A DNA stretch of 39,319 nucleotides. It comes from CAUZFZ01 sp963579025 (lineage in GTDB: Bacteria > Planctomycetota > Planctomycetia > Planctomycetales > Planctomycetaceae). The notes under the pieces are model-generated. The model ran no database searches. It had not been told where the DNA came from and saw nothing but the letters and a program-made list of their open reading frames with translations. Position numbers and translations under genes: made by a program. Where the stretch lies: NCBI GenBank assembly GCA_963579025.1, contig CAUZFZ010000103.1, forward strand, positions 1-39,319, written 5' to 3'. Shown here piece by piece: positions 26,701-33,499 of this stretch (its first letter is position 1; each line of letters opens with the position of its first letter).

Positions 26701-27408
26701 TTAATCATCGTCCCGAGGATCTTTCGGTACGTCGATTCCGTACGACGTCACCAGCTTCAATTGCGTCGCCAATGCCAAATCCTTTGGCGTGATCATACGG
26801 CGGGTGACTGGCACGGGGCCGCCCTCGATTTGAACGATCGCTGCTTCGAAGGGCTGCCAGCGAAGGTCGCCAAACTGAACAAGTTTGCCGAGGGACTTTC
26901 CCGTCGCCTCACGATATGCCTTATAGACTAACTCAGAACAGTAAATTCGCTCATCGTCCATGCGGTAACGGGCATCGTACGGTCGACCGAGCATATTGCG
27001 TGTGCTCGCAAGCATTGCCGGCACAGCTTTCTGATGCTCAAGCTTCAAGCGATACACAGCAAACCCATCGCCGCGCCCGCGAAATATGAAGTCGCTCAGT
27101 GGTGTTGCTTCGACGCCGTCGAAAGCCTCGTAAACGACCCACTCGCCGTCACGCTGGGCCACGATGCCGCAATGCGAAAAACTTGATTCGGTAACACCCT
27201 CGATAGTATTGACGAGAAGATTGCGTGGCAGTGACTGAAAGACGACATCCCCTTCGTGCGGCTTATAGTCCTGAAACGCAATGTATGCCGGGCCGAGCAC
27301 TGAGGCGAAGACACCAGCGGTCAAAGCCACACAGGACAGAATCGTCATGGCGATGATTCTGCGCTCGCGCTGCTGCCGTCGATCTCGCGACGTGACCACG
27401 GATGCCAT
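26701..27408 (-). CDS. YiiX/YebB-like NlpC/P60-family cysteine hydrolase, membrane-anchored
   Basis: 235 residues from the ATG at 27408; a TTG start four codons upstream is in frame and adjoins the upstream stop. An N-terminal transmembrane helix (about 18-42) precedes the catalytic domain, beginning HEGDVVFQSLPRNLL. The His is about residue 79 (SSFSHCGIVAQ) and the catalytic Cys is about 157 (RIYCSELVYKAYREATG). This H...C arrangement is that of the permuted NlpC/P60 (YiiX) group. YiiX-like enzymes are thought to hydrolyse amide or ester bonds in cell-wall or lipid-linked substrates, but the substrate is unknown. The gene starts at the stop of the NPCBM gene (TGA at 27421-27423), so the two are coupled. 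It ends 63 bases before the protease gene. Confidence 0.85.
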   Translation of the reverse strand: MASVVTSRDRRQQRERRIIAMTILSCVALTAGVFASVLGPAYIAFQDYKPHEGDVVFQSLPRNLLVNTIEGVTESSFSHCGIVAQRDGEWVVYEAFDGVEATPLSDFIFRGRGDGFAVYRLKLEHQKAVPAMLASTRNMLGRPYDARYRMDDERIYCSELVYKAYREATGKSLGKLVQFGDLRWQPFEAAIVQIEGGPVPVTRRMITPKDLALATQLKLVTSYGIDVPKDPRDDD

Positions 27409-27420
27409 ATCGATTTCCAA

Positions 27421-28611
27421 TCAGCGCAGGAGCCGGGCGTTCGCCAGGACCAGGTGGTCACCGATGTCGCTCTCGGGTTCGCCATAGTCGACCAGAATGT
27501 CGAGGACAAACTTGTCAGAGACATCCAGGTCAACAGGCACAGGCATGTCCGCTTTCGCGGCCACGGTCTGTTCCAGGACCTTTTGACCGTCGAGCGAAAT
27601 CTCGACACGGACGAGGCCGGGTCGTCCATCCTGGATGCCCATCATTGCCTGAAACCGGCCGTAGTCACCATCCAGTCGGTATCGCAGAAGTGTGCGGGAC
27701 CGGACGCAGACACCACGAGAGTACGTCTGGTCATTGAGTGACAGAGCATTGGGCGAATTGATTGCCCCGTCGTTCTCGTAGATGTCTTCTTCCCTCCCGG
27801 AGAGTCGATAGAGGTCGATCCAGACCCACTCATGCTTCACAACGCGCGGCTTGAGCGACGACAGCCACGTCAGTTTTCCGAAGCTGAAATCGATGTCGCG
27901 CACGGCGGCCAGCGGGACGGTTGTCTTTGGGCCGGTTGCGAGCGTCAGACTGAGAACGGTTCCGTCGGATGTCAGTTGGGTGAAGGTCAGACGGTCGCCT
28001 CGCGCGGTTTCCACAAGACCCGCGGGCCGGGTTGCATCTTCTTCTGTCTTTCGGAAAAGGATGCCGAAAACGCGGTCTCGGGGGACGGGCACATTCTGTC
28101 CATTCAGCAGGAAGCTGACCTGCTCGGCCGTAATGTCACCAATGACGCCTTCCACAAAATCGAGCTTGTCATCCTTCTGCAGAACGAGCATGTCCTGCCG
28201 GCGCTCCTTCGCAACCAACTCGACCCAGTCAGCATCAACAGCACTTGGCGACTCGGCCAGCCGCACGTCGGACAGTTGTGTCCGAGGGACTGCCAGGTCT
28301 CCCAGCAAACTCGAAGTGACCTGAACGGAATCGCCCTTGATGACGACCTGGTCGACACGCAGCCGAGACCCATCCCGCAGGATGACTTCATGCGCCGCGG
28401 ATGATTCCGGAGGTACGTCGGATCCTCGCACGCGCGCTTCCAGAACCTGATTCGCTGGAAGTTCGATCGGTCCCGATTCACCCGTGAGTTTCCATGTCGT
28501 CTGATCCGCGGAGTTCAGACTGCCTGTGACCGTTTTGCCGGTGAGCGTCGTGATTTCGAGTTGCGGAGCATCCGCAAGTGTGACCAGCAGCAGCGTCGTC
28601 AACAGATTCAT
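27421..28611 (-). CDS. secreted NPCBM-domain protein
   Basis: 396 residues. Signal peptide MNLLTTLLLVTLADAP, followed by a long beta-rich N-terminal region with repeated strands such as ITTLTGKTVTGSLNSADQTT and VILRDGSRLRVDQVV (about 20-230). The C-terminal NPCBM/NEW2 domain (about 255-396) contains YENDGAINSPNALSLNDQ, YSRGVCVRSRTLLRYRLDGD, FQAMMGIQDGRPGLVRVEI and the terminal GDHLVLANARLLR. NPCBM domains bind polysaccharide and occur in secreted planctomycete proteins; the ligand here is unknown. No catalytic motif is seen. A GAGG ribosome site lies before the ATG at 28611. It is directly followed by the YiiX-like gene, whose start overlaps the junction. This operon-like arrangement may place a glycan-binding protein beside a wall hydrolase. 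Confidence 0.85.
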   Translation of the reverse strand: MNLLTTLLLVTLADAPQLEITTLTGKTVTGSLNSADQTTWKLTGESGPIELPANQVLEARVRGSDVPPESSAAHEVILRDGSRLRVDQVVIKGDSVQVTSSLLGDLAVPRTQLSDVRLAESPSAVDADWVELVAKERRQDMLVLQKDDKLDFVEGVIGDITAEQVSFLLNGQNVPVPRDRVFGILFRKTEEDATRPAGLVETARGDRLTFTQLTSDGTVLSLTLATGPKTTVPLAAVRDIDFSFGKLTWLSSLKPRVVKHEWVWIDLYRLSGREEDIYENDGAINSPNALSLNDQTYSRGVCVRSRTLLRYRLDGDYGRFQAMMGIQDGRPGLVRVEISLDGQKVLEQTVAAKADMPVPVDLDVSDKFVLDILVDYGEPESDIGDHLVLANARLLR

Positions 28612-28705
28612 AACGGCCTCAATGGTCCGAGTCGTTGCGATGGAATCCGCCCGATAGACGCCCCGTCGGTCAGGCTAACCGTTTTCAATCAAGGCCGGAT
28701 CCTGA

Positions 28706-29740
28706 TCAGCTCCCGGAACTCTTCCGGGGACGGGCAGCGAGTTTCTTCAGGTACTGTTCGATGGCATTGCGATAATGCGGCGGCAGTTCACGATCGATCA
28801 GATTTCGTGCCCGTGTCTGCTGCTTGGGTGGCAGCTCGCCCCAGCCGCTGCGATGACCGATATCTCGCTCGTCCACCTCGCCTGGAGCCGTCGAGCCCTT
28901 AATGCGGCTGTCACTGGCCGGACTTCCCGATTGGTTCTGGTTTCCGCTCGCACCGCCTCCGCCACCACCGCCCTGCTGCTGTTCGAGCTTCTTGATCAGC
29001 TCGTCGAGACGCGCGACGATTTCTTCTTCGACCTTCTGCACTCTCGCTCCGCCGCGGCCCAGACCGAGACGCCGTTCGACGTCCGACATCATTCGGGAGA
29101 CCTCGTCCAGCGACTTGTCTTTCAGACGTTGCAGGTCCGTCTGCATTAGTTCTGCTACGGACGAGTACCGTACAGGCACGTCGGATGTGTTCTTCAGAAG
29201 CTGCTCAAGTGTCGCCAGTCCCTCGTCTTTTTTCAGCAACCGATGTTCACAGACCGCTCGGTGAAAAAGATACGCTGCGGGATCGACCAGCTGCTGTGGC
29301 TCGACGCCGCTGAATAATTCCAGAGCCTCGTCGTAGAAGCCGGACTGGCTGAAGAACCGTCCGACGTGAGCTTTCAAATTGGACGCGAAAAACGCATCCG
29401 GTAACTCACCGGCGAACAGGGACGTCGGTGGAACTGCCAGCGACCCGAACTGGCATGCGGCCAGTAGTTGTTCCACGTCCGGTCTGATCAGACCAAACGT
29501 GCGGATGACACGTTCATGCAATTCGGCTGTAGAGGGTGGCTCGTTTCCGAAGGCCCACAACTGACCGGCAGTTGCCACCTGCTGCTGATCTGTGACGCCC
29601 TGGCTGGACAGCCAGTTGAGTGTTCGAGTGCGGGCTTCCTCGGCCGCCATCGGCCCAAGCAGCTCAGCCTCGTCGGCAGCCATCGCTGTGGTCGCGATGC
29701 ATACCAGGAAGAACGCGAACAAGTGCCTGATTCGGGACAT
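28706..29740 (-). CDS. secreted planctomycete protein of unknown function with poly-Gly tract
   Basis: 344 residues from the ATG at 29740, which has GGAGATC before it. The signal peptide is MSRIRHLFAFFLVCIATTAM. Helix pairs over about 30-220 (AELLGPMAAEEARTRTLNWL, LYLFHRAVCEHRLLKKD) give a TPR-like look. A region of seven or more Gly residues, preceded by QQQ, lies at about 255-265, then GNQNQSGSPASDS. The C-terminal stretch RSGWGELPPKQQTRARNLID and RELPPHYRNAIEQYLKKLAA recurs in planctomycete secreted proteins. No enzyme motif is seen. It lies 94 bases before the NPCBM gene on the same strand, so the four genes 24851-29740 may form one transcript, and it diverges from the heptapeptide-repeat gene. 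Confidence 0.8.
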   Translation of the reverse strand: MSRIRHLFAFFLVCIATTAMAADEAELLGPMAAEEARTRTLNWLSSQGVTDQQQVATAGQLWAFGNEPPSTAELHERVIRTFGLIRPDVEQLLAACQFGSLAVPPTSLFAGELPDAFFASNLKAHVGRFFSQSGFYDEALELFSGVEPQQLVDPAAYLFHRAVCEHRLLKKDEGLATLEQLLKNTSDVPVRYSSVAELMQTDLQRLKDKSLDEVSRMMSDVERRLGLGRGGARVQKVEEEIVARLDELIKKLEQQQGGGGGGGASGNQNQSGSPASDSRIKGSTAPGEVDERDIGHRSGWGELPPKQQTRARNLIDRELPPHYRNAIEQYLKKLAARPRKSSGS

Positions 29741-29928
29741 ACTGATCTCCATGACTGGCGGTCTTTACCGAGCCACAAGTGTAACCACACTCTGACCTCG
29801 GCTGGGAGGCAATGCTGAGTCAGGAAACCGACTTGCATCACCTGACAAACCGGAATAACCTGTCAATTCAGAATATCCATCTTCTCTATTTCACCTATCC
29901 CAACAAAGGGAAGACGAGGGAGAGAGCC

Positions 29929-30720
29929 ATGAAACGCGAATTGACGGTGGCAGTTGTGTTACTGGCGGCTGCCTCGGGACAGGTGGCGGCACAGACTCCA
30001 GATCAACTGGCGGAACTGCGTGCAGTCCGAGCGGAACTGGCACGCGTGGAAGCGGATTTGAGGAAAGCGGCTGCTTGTGCAACAGGCACTCAAACCGTGA
30101 ATGCGACGCTGCGGAGGCGCGTCGTGTGGATGCCGGAATCACAGGCTCAGGCTTTGGGGCTTGAGCTGTGGACAGACACGAACGGAATCACGCCGCGGAT
30201 TCCGATTACTGCGGCAGCGCCGGTTACGGGCGCAGCTGTGCTCGGCCAGTCCGCTCCGATCACGCAGTCGACTGTGGGAGCGTTTGCGGCACCAACGACA
30301 GTCCTCCAATCACAACCACTGGGCGGATCAGTCCTGTCTTCCGCTCCGATCCAGACCTTCTCCGCGCCGGTTCAGACATTCTCTGCTCCGATCCAGACCT
30401 TCGCGGCGCCGGTTCAGACATTCTCCGCTCCGGTTCAGACGTTCGCGGGCGGTGCTGCGGTGAACTATGCGCCGTCGTCGTTTGGATACGTAAACTCGGC
30501 CGGTGTCGGGTTCGTGCAGTCGACGGCTGCCCTCGGGATGGACAACAACCCGCATCTGCAGGAGCAGTTGCCTTACTTCCGATCGTCCTGGGTAGCTCGT
30601 TCGCCTCTGCAGGCGTACGAAACCGTGCAGTTCCGCGGAACGGATGCATCCACAACACCGCATGGCGGACACCCGTACGTGGTGTATCCCTACCACGCAC
30701 GCTGGGCGACCCGGCGCTGA
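29929..30720 (+). CDS. secreted heptapeptide-repeat protein, unknown function
   Basis: 263 residues from the ATG at 29929, which follows GAGGGAGAG. A longer frame to 29812 has no signal peptide. Signal peptide MKRELTVAVVLLAAASGQVA is followed by a short coiled coil (QLAELRAVRAELARVEADLR, about 25-45). The middle has five heptapeptides S/A-A-P-I/V-Q-T-F, as in SAPIQTF and AAPVQTF. The C-terminus is Tyr/His-rich, ending YPYHARWATRR. No known family was recognised. The coiled coil and the repeats suggest a surface or envelope structural protein. It converges on the sigma-factor gene with a 54-bp gap. The 21-bp DNA repeats coding for the heptads make the locus prone to length change by slippage. 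Confidence 0.75.
   Translation: MKRELTVAVVLLAAASGQVAAQTPDQLAELRAVRAELARVEADLRKAAACATGTQTVNATLRRRVVWMPESQAQALGLELWTDTNGITPRIPITAAAPVTGAAVLGQSAPITQSTVGAFAAPTTVLQSQPLGGSVLSSAPIQTFSAPVQTFSAPIQTFAAPVQTFSAPVQTFAGGAAVNYAPSSFGYVNSAGVGFVQSTAALGMDNNPHLQEQLPYFRSSWVARSPLQAYETVQFRGTDASTTPHGGHPYVVYPYHARWATRR
30340..30444 (+). repeat. five tandem 21-bp units encoding S/A-A-P-I/V-Q-T-F heptads
   Basis: Five consecutive 21-base units run from 30340 to 30444. Each encodes one heptapeptide, with a Pro-Ile or Pro-Val core followed by Gln-Thr-Phe. Units differ mainly at synonymous positions and at the first residue (Ser or Ala) and the fourth (Ile or Val). The phase is codon-exact, so slippage of whole units would keep the frame. 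Confidence 0.85.
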
Positions 30721-30774
30721 TGCGCGGCGCACTACCAGCTAACGGAGTCAACGACGGCAGCTCCGCCCCGCACT

Positions 30775-31425
30775 TTACGACCGCAATTCTGGAATCAGAG
30801 GGTCGTTAAGTCGGGCGCGTTCGGCTGCATCTTTGAGCTTCGACACGATGAAGAATTTGTGGTTGGCGACGGCCTGCTCGGTGATGTCCAGTTGAGTGGC
30901 GACATCCCGGTTCCGTTGGCCGAGAACAAACAGCATTTCGGCGCACTTGAGTCGCTCGAACTCGCCCTCTTTCAGCCAGTCGCGAATGAGCGACGACAGG
31001 CAGTTCGCGACAACCTGCTGCTCGGCAACTCGATCGTCCCGACTCCGCAGCATGCTGGACGCGCGACGGGACGGACCGGCCGGTTCTGACGTGCCACCGG
31101 TATCTCTGGCTGGCATCAGCGGGACGGTTGGTCGGCGCCCCTGCCGCCGCAGCACGTCCGTCAGCTTGTGAGCGGCAATCGAAAACAGAAAGGAATCGAC
31201 CGGAGTTTCTTCCGAGTAGTTCGGCAGACTCGTCAGGAATCCCACGAATGTTTCCTGAACAACGTCTTCACTCTGAGTGCGATTCCGCAGGCGCGAGTCG
31301 ACAAACGCCAGCAGCCTGCCTTCGAATCGATGGATGAACTGTTCCCATGCGTGCTGGTCTCCGGTGCGAACCTGATCGATCAGAATCTTCTCAGCCGCAT
31401 TCACGGGACACGACTCCACTCGCAT
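30775..31425 (-). CDS. ECF-type RNA polymerase sigma factor
   Basis: 216 residues from the ATG at 31425. A GTG six codons downstream of that ATG has a GGAG-like site and is a good alternative. Region 2 is seen at RLLAFVDSRLRNRTQSEDVV, QETFVGFLTSLPNYSEETP and DSFLFSIAAHKLTDVLRRQG. A spacer rich in Pro, Ala and Arg follows. Region 4 has a DWLKEGEFERLKCAEMLFVL stretch and NRDVATQLDITEQAVANHKF, the helix-turn-helix. It directs core polymerase to alternative promoters; cognate promoters cannot be named. No anti-sigma gene is next to it. It lies downstream of amt on the same strand with 257 bases between them, including a hairpin likely to end amt transcription, so its own promoter should lie there. 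Confidence 0.9.
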   Translation of the reverse strand: MRVESCPVNAAEKILIDQVRTGDQHAWEQFIHRFEGRLLAFVDSRLRNRTQSEDVVQETFVGFLTSLPNYSEETPVDSFLFSIAAHKLTDVLRRQGRRPTVPLMPARDTGGTSEPAGPSRRASSMLRSRDDRVAEQQVVANCLSSLIRDWLKEGEFERLKCAEMLFVLGQRNRDVATQLDITEQAVANHKFFIVSKLKDAAERARLNDPLIPELRS

Positions 31426-31523
31426 AGCGTTTGCTGGAACCCACTTCCGCCGCGACTTGACGGTAGGGTCTGGCCTGACCTCTGGCAATATGCCGGTGCT
31501 GCGAACAGGACGCCTGAACGAAG

Positions 31524-31553
31524 AAAGGGATGGCCATCGCTGACCATCCCTTT
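31524..31553 (-). terminator. probable intrinsic terminator of amt
   Basis: AAAGGGATGG at 31524-31533 pairs perfectly with CCATCCCTTT at 31544-31553 (10 bp, 10-base loop). Reading the minus strand from amt, the hairpin is followed by a T-rich TTCTTCG. It lies between the amt stop (31685-31683) and the sigma-factor start (31425), so it probably ends amt mRNA before the sigma gene. On the plus strand it is also followed by TTTTC. Confidence 0.65.
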
Positions 31554-31580
31554 TCAAACAAACTGACGTACTGCGGGAAA

Positions 31581-31657
31581 AGGTGGGACCGGACCGGCAG
31601 ACTTCCGGGGACGCCGGGACAACTCACCGAAATGAATTGTCAGTACCGATCCCACCT
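31581..31657 (-). other. structured 3' region of amt
   Basis: Between the amt stop and its probable terminator, an outer 8-bp pair (AGGTGGGA at 31581-31588 with TCCCACCT at 31650-31657) encloses GC-rich inner repeats CCGGACCGG and a GACAA/TTGTC pair. It could be a folded 3' UTR or a second terminator-like hairpin without T-run. Confidence 0.45.
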
Positions 31658-31682
31658 CCCACAGGGCAAACGCCGACGTTGA

Positions 31683-33137
31683 TTACGCGGTCGCCAGACC
31701 GTCGTAAGCGCGCATTCCGTGCTCGCTCACGTCTAGACCACGAGACTCTTCATCAGCCGTGACACGCAGCATTCCGACGGCCTTCAGAACACTGAAGACA
31801 ATAAACATCGTTCCGAACGCCCAGCCACAGATCGACAGAGTTCCGATGGCCTGAATCGCGAAGCTGGTGGAAGCTCCTGCCAGATGAGTGTTGGGCAGAA
31901 TGCCGATGGCCATGCAGCCCCAGATGCCGCAGACACCATGCACAGGAAACGCACCAACCGGATCATCGATCTTCAGCTTGTCGAGCAGCAGAATCGCGGC
32001 GACAACCAGCACGCCGGCGATCGCACCGACCACGATCGACATTCCGTTCGTGAAGCAGTCACAGCAGGCAGTGATGCCGACGAGACCACCCAGGGCACCG
32101 TTCAGACCCATCGACAGGTCCGGCTTCTTGAACATGACCCAACTGATCAGAGTCGCGGCAACAACACCAGCGGCAGCGGCCAGCGTCGTGTTCACGGCGA
32201 TCAGGACAGTCGCATTTATGTCGCTCGCAGACTGGAACGCGAGCTGACTGCCCGGGTTAAAGCCGTACCAGCCGACCCACAGAATGAAAACGCCCAGAGT
32301 CGCGAAGGTCAGGTTGTGACCGGGCATCGGGACGGACTTGCCTTCTGAATTGAAGCGGCCAATCCTCGGCCCAAGGATGATGGCACCGGCCAGTCCAGCG
32401 AATCCGCCGACGGCGTGTACCACGGCCGAGCCAGCAAAGTCCTGGAAGGCCATGTTGTCGGCGAACTGTGTCAGCCAGCCGCCGCCCCATTTCCAGTAGC
32501 CACTGATCGGATAAATGATGCCCGTTAGAATGGCGCTGTACACGAGGTAGGAACCGAACTTCATGCGTCCGGCAACCGCACCCGAAACGATCGTCGCAGC
32601 CGTCGCAGCGAACACCGCCTGGAAGAACCAGTCGACCTGAGGACTAAATCCTGAAGTCGTGCCAGCAGCGTCGCCGTAAATACCCGTGCCGCCGAAGGCG
32701 AAGTACGGGTTAAGGTCGCCTGACACGTAGCTACCCGGATACATGAGTCCGAAGCCGATGGCCCAGAACAGCAGCGCGCCGACCGACAGGTCCATCACGT
32801 TCTTGAACAGAATGTTGACTGTGTTCTTGGCAGCATTGAATCCGGATTCGACCATCGCGAAGCCAGCCTGCATGAACAGGACAAGAATCGCGCACAAAAA
32901 CAGAGCCAGGTTGTCGAGTGCGTAACCGACTTCGTCGGCCTTTGACTGGGCATCGGCGCCGATTGGCTCGGCGTCGGCCGGAACATCTTCAATCGCAGCA
33001 GGAGCTTCATCGGCCGGTGCGTCGACGGCAGCGGCGGGCTCCGGAGTCTCCGCGTCCTGGGCGGACGCCATGGGAATGGTGATCATCGTGGTCAGCAGCA
33101 AAACGCCTGCCGCTAAAAGAATACCTGACAGCCTCAT
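31683..33137 (-). CDS. amtB: ammonium transporter (Amt family) with acidic N-terminal extension
   Basis: 484 residues from the ATG at 33137, which has a GAAAGG site 7 bases upstream; the track extension to 33176 adds 13 residues before the signal peptide and is less likely. After the signal peptide (MRLSGILLAAGVLLLTTMIT) comes an Ala/Pro/Asp/Glu-rich stretch of about 40 residues (about 28-66). The first channel helix begins at ALDNLALFLCAILVLFMQAG. The pore His pair lies in DFAGSAVVHAVGGFAGLAGA and FPVHGVCGIWGCMAIG, and the Asp of the recruitment site is in the same DFAGSAVVH motif. Eleven transmembrane helices can be traced. It imports ammonium, usually as a trimer in the inner membrane. A consensus sigma-54 promoter precedes it. 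No glnK gene is adjacent, which is unusual because amt and glnK are often paired. Confidence 0.95.
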   Translation of the reverse strand: MRLSGILLAAGVLLLTTMITIPMASAQDAETPEPAAAVDAPADEAPAAIEDVPADAEPIGADAQSKADEVGYALDNLALFLCAILVLFMQAGFAMVESGFNAAKNTVNILFKNVMDLSVGALLFWAIGFGLMYPGSYVSGDLNPYFAFGGTGIYGDAAGTTSGFSPQVDWFFQAVFAATAATIVSGAVAGRMKFGSYLVYSAILTGIIYPISGYWKWGGGWLTQFADNMAFQDFAGSAVVHAVGGFAGLAGAIILGPRIGRFNSEGKSVPMPGHNLTFATLGVFILWVGWYGFNPGSQLAFQSASDINATVLIAVNTTLAAAAGVVAATLISWVMFKKPDLSMGLNGALGGLVGITACCDCFTNGMSIVVGAIAGVLVVAAILLLDKLKIDDPVGAFPVHGVCGIWGCMAIGILPNTHLAGASTSFAIQAIGTLSICGWAFGTMFIVFSVLKAVGMLRVTADEESRGLDVSEHGMRAYDGLATA

Positions 33138-33260
33138 TGCAGAACCTTTCGCATTTGTGGACATGAAAGACGGCACACTGGCGCATCAAAAGCCGTGCTC
33201 GTCAGACGGAGGCTGCCCGGAATCAATTCCTGTGGGAAAGCGCCCCCGGAAACGTGTGGT

Positions 33261-33300
33261 GGACTCAGTGGCTACGGCGCCGAAATGAGCCACAGAGTCC
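33261..33300 (-). other. stem-loop at the predicted 5' end of amt mRNA
   Basis: Bases 33261-33273 (GGACTCAGTGGCT) pair with 33288-33300 (AGCCACAGAGTCC) with a single A/A mismatch and a 14-base loop. With a transcription start about 12 bases after the -12 element, near 33304, this hairpin would begin within a few bases of the mRNA 5' end. Such a position can protect an mRNA from decay. It could instead be a terminator of the upstream glycosyltransferase transcript. Confidence 0.55.
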
Positions 33301-33315
33301 CCACACCGGCTCTAA

Positions 33316-33330
33316 GCAAGGGCCGTGCCA
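33316..33330 (-). promoter_or_regulatory. consensus sigma-54 (RpoN) promoter of amt
   Basis: On the minus strand the bases read TGGCAC-GGCCC-TTGC, an exact match to the -24/-12 consensus TGGCAC-N5-TTGC, with the correct spacing. It lies 179 bases before the amt ATG and has the same orientation. RpoN-dependent amt transcription under nitrogen limitation is widespread, which supports the call. The expected start site is near 33304. Confidence 0.85.
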
Positions 33331-33334
33331 GACT

Positions 33335-33390
33335 TGTGCTGCAAATGCACGATGAGTTGGCAATGTGCTGCAAGACAAGTACTTGCAGCA
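33335..33390 (-). promoter_or_regulatory. repeated TGCTGCAA boxes, candidate activator sites upstream of the sigma-54 promoter
   Basis: TGTGCTGCAA occurs at 33335-33344 and 33364-33373. Its core appears inverted (TTGCAGCA) at 33383-33390. The last two form a perfect 8-bp palindrome at 33367-33389 (GCTGCAAG, 7 bases, CTTGCAGC). The first copy also sits in GTGC-N7-GCAC (33336-33350). The cluster is 5 to 60 bases upstream of the -24 box, closer than typical enhancer sites for sigma-54 activators. The bound regulator is unknown. Confidence 0.5.
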
Positions 33391-33499
33391 AATCGAACGA
33401 CGCCAATCGATCCGAAAACTCCGAAAATTCGTGTTGCTCCGGGCATCGGGTGCGCAGAGCTTCAGCAGGCGTGCTCGGATCACGGTCAGTGGCAGCCGG
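33391..33499. other. remainder of the 362-bp amt upstream region, no gene seen
   Basis: The stretch 33138-33499 contains no gene. The part next to amt is its leader, the middle holds the promoter elements listed separately, and this last part lies between the candidate activator boxes and the glycosyltransferase stop. Nothing further was recognised in it. Confidence 0.5.

Noticed and set aside
33336..33350. NtrC-binding site upstream of amt
   Set aside because: The palindrome is GTGC-N7-GCAC, the inverse of the NtrC pattern GCAC-N7-GTGC, and lies almost on the promoter. It is kept only as part of the unassigned box cluster.
33340..33375. Sigma-54 promoter on the plus strand (TGGCAATGTGCTGCA)
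   Set aside because: The GG-to-GC spacing is one base short and it points away from amt toward the end of the glycosyltransferase gene.
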